DNA of 64,000 nucleotides from Desulfovibrio sp. Its GTDB lineage: Bacteria > Desulfobacterota > Desulfovibrionia > Desulfovibrionales > Desulfovibrionaceae. Shown here one piece after another: positions 7,298 through 16,656 of this stretch. The notes below the pieces were generated by a model. The model was given only the letters and a program-made list of their open reading frames with translations. It searched no databases and had not been told where the DNA came from. The stretch covers positions 62,001-126,000 of the forward strand of contig JAISLI010000017.1 of the NCBI GenBank assembly GCA_031291035.1, written 5' to 3'. Numbering within the stretch: position 1 is the first letter of the stretch; each line of letters begins with the position of its first letter. A program made the translations under genes and the position numbers.

Positions 7298-9718
7298 TTA
7301 CCGCTTCATGCCGATGACCGTTTCCAGCATGGTGTCCACGGTGCTGACGGACTTGGAGTTGGCCTGGAAACCGCGCTGGGTGCTGATCATCTGCACGAAC
7401 TCGCGGGCCATGTCCACGTTGGACTGTTCGATGTTGTAGGCCTGGGTGGTGCCAAAGCCCGCGTTGCCGGGGATGGACCAGCGGGCGTTGCCGGAATCCA
7501 TGGTCTGGGAGTACAGATTGCCGCCCTCGCGCCTCAGGCCCTGCAGATTGCGGAAGTCGTACAGCGTCATCTGCCACAGGGGCAGGGTGATGTTGTTGGA
7601 GTAGCGGCCGTAGAGCACGCCGTTGGTGTCTATGTTGTAGCCGCTGAGCACGCCGGAGGCGTAGCCGTCCTGCTGGGCGTCGCTGACGAACTGGGTGCCG
7701 TTGGCGGCTGTGGCCCCTTCCTTGCGCTCCGCGTTCACCATGGTGGCCACGGCGGTGGTGTAGGGAATGCCCGGTTTGACGGCGGGGCCGGTACTCACGG
7801 CGGAGCTGCCCGGTGTGGGAGAAGATGATGGCCCTGTCGGGAAAGTACTGAGAGCCGGCGAGGTCACGTCCGCGCCGGAAATGCGCTTGGAGACCACGTT
7901 TGATATCACAGACCCGGCAGTCTCGGTCCAACTCCTCACTATGACATCGGTGCCGTTGTAATATATGTCCGCATAGACGCCCGGGGTGCCGGTGGCAGTA
8001 GGAGTATATGGGGCAGTGTCGACGGCGGCGCTGCTGCTGTTGATGGTGTAGCTGGTGGAACCGACCTGAACCTTTGTTGTATAGCCGGGGGCCGGAAGGT
8101 TGGTCACCGCGAGATCCGCCAGCGTTGTTCCGGCGTTGTTCCAGATTCCGCCGGCGTTGGCCAGGCCGAAGTCCAGCTCGACAATATACTGCTGCGCCTG
8201 GCTGAAGGGCGGCGGGCCGCCGGTGCCCTGCATCATTTCGCTCACGCTGTTGGCCAAGGGCAGGCCGCCGAAGTTGGCCGCGAACACGGGCAGGCCGCTG
8301 TTGGAAAACTTTGTCGGCTGCCACATCGCCATGTCGTCGGGATTCCCCTTCATCTGGGCATTGACGGCCGGCGTGGCGGCAGGGGACGTGGTGGTCACGG
8401 AGCCCACCGGCGTTCCTCCTGTTCCCGTCGTAACCGTGGCTTTTTGTATGGTGGTGGTTTTAACGGTGACAGGATCGCCTAAAGTTCCCGTATTCTGAAC
8501 CTCGGTAATTGTGACGGTGCTTCCCGATTGGACGACATTGACATTCAAGGCGGTGCTTGCGTCGCTTGCGCCTATACTTGTCGTCACCACCGGCTGGGAA
8601 TTGCTGACTATTGAGTAAGCGGCCGTTGCGTTGGTGGCGGTCGTCGTATAGGTTACATCCCCTTGCGCGCCGTAGGTATAGGCCGTCTGGTTCACGATCC
8701 TGCCGCCGCCGTCGAAGATCAGTACGCCGGTCATCAGCACGCCGGCCTTCTGCGCCGTAGTGACGCCGGAGGGATCGTAAAAGGCCGTGCCGCCGGTCAC
8801 GGTGTTGGTCGCCGGGTCGTATGTGCCGCCGTAGCTGCGTTTGTCCTCCGCCGGGGGGATGGTCACCATGTATTCGTATATCTGGTAGTCCCCCGGCAGA
8901 CCCTGCACCTCGTACTCCAGGTTCGCCGGGGTCGAGTTGTCGTACACCGGGGTATTGACCTTGTCGAAATATATCGTGAGGTCGTGTTCCGCGCCGCTTT
9001 CGTCATAGACCTTGACGCTGGACTGCGCGGCGTAGGCCTGCTGCGGCAGCGCGGGATCGGGCGGAACCTTCTGGGTGTTCTTCGCGTCCCACAGCTTGAA
9101 GAGCGCGGACATGGGATTGACGTAATCGACGGTCTGGTCGTATATGTTGTCCTTGATGAGCAGGTTGGTCACGCTCACGTTGGTGGTGCGCTGGGGGACG
9201 ATGTTCCAGGAGTCCAGCACGATGTCCGTGGGTGTGCCCTGGCCGATCCAGGGGGATTCGTCCTTGGTGGGCCGCACGGCCGCGCCGGTGTGGAAGACGA
9301 TCTGCTTCTTGTTGTCCACCCGCAGGCCCTGCACGTGGAAGCCTTCGGGGTTGACCAGCTCCCTGTCCTTGTTGAAGTGGAAATCCCCGGCCCTGGTGTA
9401 GTACAGAGTCTTGGAATTGGGCTGGCGCACGCCGAAGAAGCCGTTGCCGTCAATGGCGATGTCCGTCCCCGAGTTGGTGGATTCGAAAGCGCCCTGGGAA
9501 AAGTCGCCGAGCACGGCGTAAATGCTCACGCCCTCGCCTATCTGGGTCGGCCCGCTGGTGGAGCCGCGGTCAACGTACAAATAGTCGTTGAAGTCCATGC
9601 GCTGGGATTTGAAGCCGATGGTACTCACGTTGGCGATGTTGTTGCCCACCACGTTCATTTTGTCGCCGTGGGCGAGCAGGCCGGAAACGGCCGTCCACAT
9701 GCTGGATGAAAGAGTCAT
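7298..9718 (-). CDS. flgE: Flagellar hook protein FlgE, enlarged
   Basis: An 806-residue hook subunit. The N-terminus has the rod/hook signature NNIANVSTIGFKS and the C-terminus has NVDMAREFVQMISTQRGFQANSKSV, the two conserved helices that pack in the hook core. Between them, a long threonine-, alanine- and valine-rich middle (roughly residues 300-720) is unlike standard hook domains. Enterobacterial FlgE is about 400 residues, so this one is about twice as long. That fits large surface-exposed D2-type insertions seen in some hook proteins. It is the last gene of fliK-flgD-flgE on the minus strand, 57 bases after flgD, and is followed by a strong hairpin. Confidence 0.95.
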   Translation of the reverse strand: MTLSSSMWTAVSGLLAHGDKMNVVGNNIANVSTIGFKSQRMDFNDYLYVDRGSTSGPTQIGEGVSIYAVLGDFSQGAFESTNSGTDIAIDGNGFFGVRQPNSKTLYYTRAGDFHFNKDRELVNPEGFHVQGLRVDNKKQIVFHTGAAVRPTKDESPWIGQGTPTDIVLDSWNIVPQRTTNVSVTNLLIKDNIYDQTVDYVNPMSALFKLWDAKNTQKVPPDPALPQQAYAAQSSVKVYDESGAEHDLTIYFDKVNTPVYDNSTPANLEYEVQGLPGDYQIYEYMVTIPPAEDKRSYGGTYDPATNTVTGGTAFYDPSGVTTAQKAGVLMTGVLIFDGGGRIVNQTAYTYGAQGDVTYTTTATNATAAYSIVSNSQPVVTTSIGASDASTALNVNVVQSGSTVTITEVQNTGTLGDPVTVKTTTIQKATVTTGTGGTPVGSVTTTSPAATPAVNAQMKGNPDDMAMWQPTKFSNSGLPVFAANFGGLPLANSVSEMMQGTGGPPPFSQAQQYIVELDFGLANAGGIWNNAGTTLADLAVTNLPAPGYTTKVQVGSTSYTINSSSAAVDTAPYTPTATGTPGVYADIYYNGTDVIVRSWTETAGSVISNVVSKRISGADVTSPALSTFPTGPSSSPTPGSSAVSTGPAVKPGIPYTTAVATMVNAERKEGATAANGTQFVSDAQQDGYASGVLSGYNIDTNGVLYGRYSNNITLPLWQMTLYDFRNLQGLRREGGNLYSQTMDSGNARWSIPGNAGFGTTQAYNIEQSNVDMAREFVQMISTQRGFQANSKSVSTVDTMLETVIGMKR

Positions 9719-9775
9719 TGTTGTTCCCTCCGTTTGTTCTGGATGCTGTTTGTCCGCGTCGCGGCCGCGCCGCCG

Positions 9776-10600
9776 TCAGGCGGCGGACCCGTCTGTCCGC
9801 TGGTTTTCGCCGCCAGAAGCGTTCTGGTCATTCTGGCCGTTCTGCAACTGGGTGAGCAGATCGTTCAGCGCGTCCCCGGCCGAACCGGAGGAGTCTCCCG
9901 CGGCGACGGTTTTGGGCAGCATGACCTGGCGCACGTCGGAGAGCGGCATAAGCTGCCCGCCTTCCAGGCCCAGGTACACAGCGCCCCCCTCGTTCACCAC
10001 GCCGGTCACGGTGGCGTCCACCACCTGATCGGAGAGCACCGCCTCGCCCTTGGAGTTGAGCAGGGAAAGGCCGATGCGGTACACGCCGTCCGGCGCCGCC
10101 TGCCCGGCGTTGTCCTTGCCGTCCCAGTTGAATTCGTAGGTGACGCGAGCGCTTTTGGAACCCACGGGTTCGGTGTAGACGATATTGTTGCTCTGGTCGT
10201 ACACGGTGATTGCGCCGCTGGCCACCGCGTCCTGCGGGGCATAGCGGAAGCGGGTGATGGTGGCCGCTCCGCCGGCGGCGTCCGTCACCTTGCCGATGTC
10301 GCTGCCGGTCACCGTCACCTGCTTGCCGATATAGGACGTGGCGTTGATCATCTGCTGGTTGCCGGTGGCCTGGGTCAGCCCCTCCATGCCCGTGTTCAGG
10401 TTCATGAGCTGCTCAAGGCTGGAAAATTGGGACATCTGGGCCACGAATTCCTTGTCGTCCATGGGGTTCAGGGGATCCTGATATTTGAACTGCGTCACCA
10501 GCAGAAGCAGGAAAGAGTCCTTGTCCAGCACGCTTCCCTTTTTCTGGGCCAGAGCGGCGTTGAACTCGTTGTTGGCCTGAAGCACCGCTTGCGTTGACAT
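9776..10600 (-). CDS. flgD: Flagellar hook capping/assembly protein FlgD
   Basis: A 274-residue hook scaffold protein that caps the growing hook and promotes FlgE assembly. The conserved N-terminus is clear: FLLLLVTQFKYQDPLNPMDD followed by EFVAQMSQFSSLEQL. The C-terminal half has the FlgD Ig-like region, with YEFNWDGKDNAGQAAPDGVYR. The tail after residue 235 is rich in Gly, Asn and Gln and is probably disordered. It is 25 bases downstream of fliK and 57 bases upstream of flgE, so these three hook genes form one operon. Confidence 0.95.
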   Translation of the reverse strand: MSTQAVLQANNEFNAALAQKKGSVLDKDSFLLLLVTQFKYQDPLNPMDDKEFVAQMSQFSSLEQLMNLNTGMEGLTQATGNQQMINATSYIGKQVTVTGSDIGKVTDAAGGAATITRFRYAPQDAVASGAITVYDQSNNIVYTEPVGSKSARVTYEFNWDGKDNAGQAAPDGVYRIGLSLLNSKGEAVLSDQVVDATVTGVVNEGGAVYLGLEGGQLMPLSDVRQVMLPKTVAAGDSSGSAGDALNDLLTQLQNGQNDQNASGGENQRTDGSAA

Positions 10601-10625
10601 TGTCGTTCTCCGTCACGGCCCGGTT

Positions 10626-13379
10626 TTACGCCACCAGATGCAAGGTCCGGTCGGCATGTCTTGCCGTCTGTCCGGCATAATGCACAGGCTGTTCCAAAAT
10701 TTCATTTCCAGAATTCATTAACGAATTCCGTATATTGGCCAGAGTATGCAGGCGGTCGAGTTCGTCCCGGAGGGAATCTTTTTCCCGCCGGGCGTTGTGC
10801 TGGTCCAAATTTTGCCGCCCGTCGCCTCCGCCGTCACTGTTCGCCTGATCCTGATGCCGCACCTCGATCTTGTCCACCTTCACGCCCTGCTGTTCCAGGC
10901 TCGCGCGTATGCCCTCGGCCTGACGGGAGAGCAGATCGGCCGTCTCCTCCTTTTCGGAGCGGATGAGGGCGCGCACTTCGCCGTTATGCAAGGTCAGCGC
11001 GATGGAAATGGACCCCAGTTCCCGCGGATGGAGTTGCAGGTCCAGACGCGTCGTTGCCGGGGCTTCGCCGCGCAGGGCGGCATACAGGCTTTGCTCCACC
11101 TGGCGGGCGGCCTGCCGGGGCGCGGCGGCGGGGATGTCGCCGGGCGTCCACGCCACCCCGAACGCCGGATGATGCGGCGCGGCGATGTGCGGCGCGGCGG
11201 CGGGCGTTTCACTGCTCCCGCGCCGCCCGGAAGAGCCGGATGAATTGTCGCCGGCGGCTTGCCCGCCCTTTCCGGCTTCAACAAAACGTGTGGCGTTTAC
11301 AGGCCGGGCGGCGGCAAAGCGGATCACGTCCGCATGCGGACGGTCGAGTTCGCCCCGGAGGGAATCTTTTTCCCGCCGGGCGTTGTGCTGGTCCTGATTT
11401 TGCCGCCGGTCGTCCCCGCCGTCATTGCCCGTCTGATCCTGATGCCGCACCTCAATCTTGTCCACCTTCACGCCCTGCTGTTCCAGGTTCGCGCGTATGG
11501 CCTCGTCCTGGCGGGAGAGCAGATCGGCCGTTTCCTCCGTTTCGGAGCGGATGAGGGCGCGCACTTCGCCGTTGCGCAAGGTCAGCGCTATGGAAATGGA
11601 GCCCAGTTCCCGCGGATGGAGTTGCAGATCCAGGCGCGTTGTTGCCGGAGCTTCGCCGCGCAGGGCGGCATACAGGCTTTCTTCCACCTGGCGGGCGGCC
11701 TGCCGGGGCGCGGCGGCGGGGATGTCGCCGGGCGTCCACGCCACCCCGAACGCCGGATGATGCGGCGCGGCGATGTGCGGCGCCCTGGCGGGCGTTTCAC
11801 TGTTCCCGCGCCGCCCGGAGGAGCCGGATAAATTGTCGCCGGCGGGTTGCCCGCCGCCTCCGGATTCAACAAAATTTGTGGTGTTTACAGGCCGGGCGGC
11901 GGCAAAGTGGGTCACATTCGCCCGGCGGTCCATTCCGTCTTCAGGTTGTTCGTCCTTTGCGGCGGTTGGCTGCGCGGCTGAGGCGCGGGCCGCGTCATTG
12001 CGGAGGGGCGGTCCTGTTTCGGGACGCTGCCCCGGCGGGATGCTTTTGTCCGCGTTCTGCGCGGTCAGCCGGTCGGCAAGCCATGCCTGCGTGGGCGGCG
12101 GGCTGTCCTGCCGCGGTGCGCCCCGGCTCAGCCGCGCGGAAACGATGTCCTGTTCCGGCAGGCCGGACCGGACGCTTTTTCCGCCGGTTTCCGGCAGCGG
12201 CATGCCCGTGCGCTCCGTTACGGGCGCGGCGGCCGCGCTCTTGTTACCCTTCTCGCGCGGCGACGTTTTTTCCGCGTCGTCCCCGCTCACGGCATCGCTT
12301 CTGTTTGTGCCGCCCTTCCGGCCCACGGCGTCGCTGTGAGCCGGCCCGGCCTGGGGGGCCGCGTCGGCATGGCCGCTCTGGCCTTCCCGCAGGACGCTGT
12401 CCAGACGGCGGCGGCTGTTTTGCAGAACGGTTTTTTCAATATGCGTTTTGGACTGCTCCACCTTGCGTTCCTGCAGGGAGGAAGCGGATTTTTCCTTTTC
12501 CGTGCGCGCCCGCGCCCGCGCGATGACGGGTTTCAGCGTGCTTTCCAGAGCGTTGTTCACCTTGCTCTGACGCGCGTTTTCGGCGGCGAACTGTTCCTGG
12601 GCCGGAGCCGTCAAGGCGTTGAACTGCGCGCCGCTGAACAGGCCCGCTTCGTAATCGCCCATGCCCCCGGCAAGCCGCCGCAGTGTCGCCGCGTCGAGGC
12701 CCAGTCCCCTGCCCAGGGAGAGCAGCTGGTCTTTGCGCATTTCCACGCCGTCGCTTTCAACGGCGGAAAATGTCTGTGAAATCAGCTCCAGGGCCGCCTG
12801 CCCCCTGCCCTCTTCCATCAGGTCCAGGGCTTCCCGGGCAAGGTCGCCCGTGGGGTCAATCTTGCCGAGCAGTTCGGCGATGTTGTTCCTGTCCGTCTTG
12901 TCCAGTTGCCGGGGAACCGCCATCTGCCGCAGGCTGACCATGACCTGGGCGAGCGTCGCGCCGTCCGGGTGGTCGGCCAGGGCGTCGAAATATTTGAGGG
13001 CCTGCTCCGGCGCGCCCGCCTTGAGGAGATCCCGGCGCAGCTCCAGCAGTTCTTTTTTGGTGAAACAGACCTCTTCAAGGGAATAGGTAACGCCGTCCGT
13101 GGTGTGGCGGCTGTAGGGGCCACGCGCCAGCGGGCCGGCTGTGTCGCGCAACGCCGCCGTGGCGGAAACTTCTTCCCCCCCGTCCACCGCCGTGAGGGCT
13201 TCATGGAAAAAGCGCTGAAACTCCTCGGCCGCGCTTTCAGGCTCACCGGCCAAAGCCCCGGTTGCCCGCCGCGCGTTTGAGCCGGGGGCATTCAGGGGTT
13301 GCGGAGCGGCCTTGCCCCCCGTGGGAGCGCTGTCCCGCGTGGCGAAAAAGGAAGTTATGTCGGTAGGCAGAAATTGCAT
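10626..13379 (-). CDS. fliK: FliK flagellar hook-length control protein with duplicated C-terminal region
   Basis: A 917-residue FliK-type protein from an ATG at 13379, preceded by GAGGAG at good spacing; the frame runs back to 13478 without a better start. FliK is exported to measure hook length and switch export specificity. Residues 1-480 are a low-complexity ruler-like part rich in Ala, Gln, Arg and Pro. The conserved core (LDLQLHPRELGSISIALTL) occurs twice, near residues 570 and 765, because of a 588-bp (196-codon) in-frame tandem repeat at 10752-11927. Ordinary FliK proteins have one such domain. The final 40 residues follow the second copy only. It heads the fliK-flgD-flgE operon. Confidence 0.9.
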   Translation of the reverse strand: MQFLPTDITSFFATRDSAPTGGKAAPQPLNAPGSNARRATGALAGEPESAAEEFQRFFHEALTAVDGGEEVSATAALRDTAGPLARGPYSRHTTDGVTYSLEEVCFTKKELLELRRDLLKAGAPEQALKYFDALADHPDGATLAQVMVSLRQMAVPRQLDKTDRNNIAELLGKIDPTGDLAREALDLMEEGRGQAALELISQTFSAVESDGVEMRKDQLLSLGRGLGLDAATLRRLAGGMGDYEAGLFSGAQFNALTAPAQEQFAAENARQSKVNNALESTLKPVIARARARTEKEKSASSLQERKVEQSKTHIEKTVLQNSRRRLDSVLREGQSGHADAAPQAGPAHSDAVGRKGGTNRSDAVSGDDAEKTSPREKGNKSAAAAPVTERTGMPLPETGGKSVRSGLPEQDIVSARLSRGAPRQDSPPPTQAWLADRLTAQNADKSIPPGQRPETGPPLRNDAARASAAQPTAAKDEQPEDGMDRRANVTHFAAARPVNTTNFVESGGGGQPAGDNLSGSSGRRGNSETPARAPHIAAPHHPAFGVAWTPGDIPAAAPRQAARQVEESLYAALRGEAPATTRLDLQLHPRELGSISIALTLRNGEVRALIRSETEETADLLSRQDEAIRANLEQQGVKVDKIEVRHQDQTGNDGGDDRRQNQDQHNARREKDSLRGELDRPHADVIRFAAARPVNATRFVEAGKGGQAAGDNSSGSSGRRGSSETPAAAPHIAAPHHPAFGVAWTPGDIPAAAPRQAARQVEQSLYAALRGEAPATTRLDLQLHPRELGSISIALTLHNGEVRALIRSEKEETADLLSRQAEGIRASLEQQGVKVDKIEVRHQDQANSDGGGDGRQNLDQHNARREKDSLRDELDRLHTLANIRNSLMNSGNEILEQPVHYAGQTARHADRTLHLVA
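10752..11339 (-). repeat. Tandem repeat in fliK, copy 2 (C-terminal)
   Basis: This 588-bp unit is the downstream copy on the coding strand. It encodes residues about 681-876 of FliK and aligns without gaps, at high identity, to 11340-11927. Differences are scattered substitutions, many silent. Confidence 0.92.
11340..11927 (-). repeat. Tandem repeat in fliK, copy 1 (N-terminal)
   Basis: The upstream copy encodes residues about 485-680. The period of 588 bp was measured from matching landmarks: 10754 against 11342, and 11283 against 11871. Confidence 0.92.
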
Positions 13380-13403
13380 GGCGTGCTCCTCGCGCCCGGA
13401 TAT

Positions 13404-13421
13404 ATTCAAGGACTGTTCCAA
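13404..13421 (-). promoter_or_regulatory. Possible sigma-54 promoter of fliK-flgD-flgE
   Basis: On the minus strand the sequence TTGGAACAGTCCTTGAAT keeps the GG and TT/G elements of the -24/-12 consensus with correct spacing, but has A where the -12 C is expected. It lies about 25 bases upstream of the fliK start. Sigma-54 control of hook genes is common, but this site is imperfect. Confidence 0.3.
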
Positions 13422-13515
13422 AATAAAAATTTTATATATCAATGAGATGCTGTTGCGGTTTCTGCCGATTCGCGGCAAAAGCTGCCGCTCGGGGCGCTGT
13501 CGTCCGGAACAAGCG

Positions 13516-14907
13516 TTAATCGCTCTGCCTGAAAAGGCGGCGGAGGAGGGTCAACCGCTCAAGGGCCGCGCTCCAGCCTTCCCGGCTGTAGCGCGAATTT
13601 TGCAGGAACATGTGCAGCCAGCCCGTGAAGATGCGCAAAAGCGGCATTTCTCTTTTCCAGAAATCCGGCCGCAAGGTTTCCCCGTGCCTGATCCGGCCGG
13701 AACAACGGGCGGTCAGGCGGGCGAGGCCGCCGCCGAGGCGCCGGTGAAGGGCGGGAAAGGACTCCTCCAGCGCGCGCAGCCGCGCGAGCGCCGGCGCGCG
13801 CCGGGAGGAATCATGAATATGGAGAAAGGCGGCCTGCCAGAAATCCTCCAGCAGGGCGCGGCAGGAGGGAGTATTCCCGCCGGCCTCAAGCCTGTACAGA
13901 CCCAGGGCGTCCCGGCCGGTCCTGAAAAGGACAAGGCGGTTGAGGGGCGGGGGTTTTTGCGGATTGTCCAGTAATCCCAAGGCCACTTCGGCGACGGCCC
14001 CGGGAGTAAACACCCGCTTGCAGCGGGGCGTTGCGTGGACGCATTGCCAGCAGCCCACACAGCTCAGGCCGGCGCGCAAAATCCACTGGCCCGGTGAGCG
14101 CGGGCCTGTTTCCCCGGCGTGGACCGGCCCCATGGAAAGGTTGAGCACGGGCACGCCGAGCAAGTCCGCCAGGTGCATGGGGCCGGTGTCCGGCGTGATG
14201 AACAGGGCCAGGGTGCGCAGCATTTGAGCCAGTTCCGCCAGGGAGAGCCGCCCGCACAGATTGGCCCGCGGCAGGCCGGATTTTCTGGCGACTTCCTCTC
14301 CCAGGGGGATTTCCGCCTTGCCGCCCAAAAAGACCGGGCTTGCCCGCGCCCGGACAAGCCGGCGGGCCAGCCGCGCCCAGAAATCGGCATCGGGGCGTTT
14401 GGCCGCCTCGCTCGCGCCGAGCATGAGGCCCACGCGCCTGCCGCCCGCCCTTTTGGGCAGGGAATGCCCCACGGCGGAGAGGTCGGCCCCTTCCATGATG
14501 TCCATGAGATGGAGGTCAGCCCAGTGAAAGGCGTTGTGGCGGTTGTTCTGGGTGAGGGCCGCGCGGTAGAGGTGCCAGTTGCCGTAAATGAAAAGCCCGT
14601 CCTCAAGGGCGGCCGGTCCCAGTTTTACCGGGGATTCAAGCCGCGCCAGGCATTGCGCCGCCTCCGGTCGGCCGCTCAGGTTGACGGCGAGGGCGTAGCG
14701 CCCGCGCGCCAGAGTCCCGCAGTGCGACGGGGGGAAAAAGACCACCTGGGGAGAGAGCGGCATGAGTTCCCCGAAAAATTGCGGCTCCGCGACAACCCAG
14801 ACGGGGTGCCCCGGCATGCGGCGGCGCAGGGTCTCAATGAGGGGAAAGGCGAGAATCAGATCCCCCATGCGCTGCAGTTGGAGTATGAGCAGTGGGTCCG
14901 CGCTCAT
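13516..14907 (-). CDS. Glycosyltransferase family 9 (ADP-heptose transferase-like)
   Basis: A 463-residue GT-B enzyme of the family that includes LPS heptosyltransferases. The N-terminus ILQLQRMGDLILAFPLIETLR and the central FITPDTGPMHLADLLGVPVLNLSMGP are the two standard landmarks. A cysteine-rich stretch around residues 285-300 (CVGCWQC then C) is common in family 9 members of this lineage. The last 120 residues after the catalytic part are extra and unrecognised. It sits 28 bases after the CgeB-like gene and 136 bases before fliK, so glycosylation of LPS or of flagellar proteins are both possible. Confidence 0.8.
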   Translation of the reverse strand: MSADPLLILQLQRMGDLILAFPLIETLRRRMPGHPVWVVAEPQFFGELMPLSPQVVFFPPSHCGTLARGRYALAVNLSGRPEAAQCLARLESPVKLGPAALEDGLFIYGNWHLYRAALTQNNRHNAFHWADLHLMDIMEGADLSAVGHSLPKRAGGRRVGLMLGASEAAKRPDADFWARLARRLVRARASPVFLGGKAEIPLGEEVARKSGLPRANLCGRLSLAELAQMLRTLALFITPDTGPMHLADLLGVPVLNLSMGPVHAGETGPRSPGQWILRAGLSCVGCWQCVHATPRCKRVFTPGAVAEVALGLLDNPQKPPPLNRLVLFRTGRDALGLYRLEAGGNTPSCRALLEDFWQAAFLHIHDSSRRAPALARLRALEESFPALHRRLGGGLARLTARCSGRIRHGETLRPDFWKREMPLLRIFTGWLHMFLQNSRYSREGWSAALERLTLLRRLFRQSD

Positions 14908-14934
14908 GAGTGTGTCGCGTTTTTCGGCATCGCG

Positions 14935-16656
14935 CTATGCCGGAGCGGGCGTGCCGTAAACCCGGCGCATTTTCTCCAGCAGTTCCGCAAGCCGGTGCCG
15001 CCAAGTGTGGCAGGCCAGTACGCGCCGTCTGCCCGCGCGGATGATTTCGCGGCGGCTTCGCGGGTGGGTCAGGTAGTGCCGCGCCATATCCGGCGCCTGG
15101 CCGGGACTGTGGTAACAGGCCATTTCACGGGGCTCGAAAAGCAATTCCATCTGCGGCCGCCAGTCCGTCAGCACAAAGGCTCCGGCGGCGGGAACGTCGA
15201 AAACGCGCTGGTTGACGGCTCCCTTCATCTGCTTGCTTGTGCAGTTGAAATTGACGTCCGAGCGGGTGTAAAAGAGGGGCAGATCGCTGTAGTAGCTTAT
15301 GGCGTCCATATATCCGGGCTGGATGGGCTCCTTGCGAAATTCGGTCTTCCAGCCCGCATCGCCCACAATGAGCGGACGCAGGGGCAGGATGCGGCGCACG
15401 CAGTCATTGCGGTAAAGCCGCGTGGCCTGCCAGGTGACGGCCGTTTCATAGGCGAGTCTGGCCTCATTGTCCGGAAGGGCCGCGTAGCCGGCAAACACCG
15501 CCGGGTATGAGACGCGCAGAAAGTCCGCCACCGAGCGGTTCTCGCATTCCATGAAGGCCCGCGAAACGTCGCGGAAGGGCAGAAGCAGCGAGCGCGGAAA
15601 TCGTCCGTTTTTCAGGCGGCCCGCCACCTTGTGGAGCATGGAATTGCCCACGAAGGATATTTCGGCCTTCCAGGCAGCAGGCGCCGCAGCGTCGCGGCGC
15701 GGGCAAAAGCGCTCGGGGTCCGTGCCCAGGGGCAGGTAAAACACGTGTTCAAAACCCGCCCGGCGCAGGCTCGGGATATTGTCTTCGTCCCAGGTGAAAA
15801 TGCAGGTCCAGGGGCTCACGCAACGCGAATACAGGTGGAGGATCAGATGCGGGTTGTCCACAAACCATGAAGCGAGCGGCAGTTGCAGGCGCGCCAGCAG
15901 ATCCATGAGCACGCCTTCCACATCGACGCCCATGTGGTTCAGGGTGATGCAGCAGTCGGGCCTGAAAGTCACCGCCGCTTCCAGCAGCCGCCGGACGAAG
16001 TCCGTCCGGGCAACGGCGTCGTCCTTGAGGACGACGAGTTTGTGGTCCAGATTGAGCGCGCGGCAGGCCCGCTCCAGTTCGCCCATGAGAAAATATTTGC
16101 TTGTCAGCAGAAGCACGCGCGGTTTGGCTCCGGCAAAGCGCGGCAGCACGGCGCGGCCCCAGAAGTCGAAGGCGGCGCCGGCCGCCAGGCGTTCGCGCAG
16201 CGCGCCGTAAAAGGCCCGGTCAAGGCGGAGATAAAAGGGCAGCGCCAGAGGCAGAAGGGGTTTGCCGGCGTTGTCGCCCTGCCAGCGGGTGAGCGCGTTG
16301 AGGGCGGCTTCAATGTCCGGGCTGCCCACCAGCAGGACGCGACGGCGCTGTTCCGCGGACAGGGACTCCAGGACGCCGGTAAGGGCAAGCAGGTCTGCTT
16401 CCTTGTCCACTACGGCGACAGGCCCGTCATGGTCTTGCAGAAGCCTGCGCAGGGCGTGGCCGAAACCCGCGCCAAGCAGCACGGGCAGGCGTTTGCCAGA
16501 GACGCCGGGAGCGGAAGATCTGACGACGGCTTCCTCACGCTCCACGCCGCCGCCGGAAAGCATGGCAAATTCGCGGCCGTCCGACCGGGCGAGAACATCC
16601 ACAAGCTCGGCGTTCTTGTAAACAGGGGAGAACGTCAGGCCGGCGGGGAGGCTCAT
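14935..16656 (-). CDS. CgeB-like glycosyltransferase (DUF3880-type)
   Basis: A 573-residue GT-B protein resembling the CgeB/DUF3880 group. The central part has [27 protein letters not shown] and [25 protein letters not shown], which are typical of that family. The C-terminal third has [20 protein letters not shown], which resembles the sugar-nucleotide-binding half. No membrane segment is visible. The gene overlaps the stop of the fapA-like gene by 4 bases and is followed by the family 9 transferase, then fliK. In Desulfovibrio-like genomes such enzymes often sit with flagellar genes, so flagellin or hook glycosylation is plausible. The acceptor is inferred, not seen. Confidence 0.75.
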   Translation of the reverse strand: MSLPAGLTFSPVYKNAELVDVLARSDGREFAMLSGGGVEREEAVVRSSAPGVSGKRLPVLLGAGFGHALRRLLQDHDGPVAVVDKEADLLALTGVLESLSAEQRRRVLLVGSPDIEAALNALTRWQGDNAGKPLLPLALPFYLRLDRAFYGALRERLAAGAAFDFWGRAVLPRFAGAKPRVLLLTSKYFLMGELERACRALNLDHKLVVLKDDAVARTDFVRRLLEAAVTFRPDCCITLNHMGVDVEGVLMDLLARLQLPLASWFVDNPHLILHLYSRCVSPWTCIFTWDEDNIPSLRRAGFEHVFYLPLGTDPERFCPRRDAAAPAAWKAEISFVGNSMLHKVAGRLKNGRFPRSLLLPFRDVSRAFMECENRSVADFLRVSYPAVFAGYAALPDNEARLAYETAVTWQATRLYRNDCVRRILPLRPLIVGDAGWKTEFRKEPIQPGYMDAISYYSDLPLFYTRSDVNFNCTSKQMKGAVNQRVFDVPAAGAFVLTDWRPQMELLFEPREMACYHSPGQAPDMARHYLTHPRSRREIIRAGRRRVLACHTWRHRLAELLEKMRRVYGTPAPA

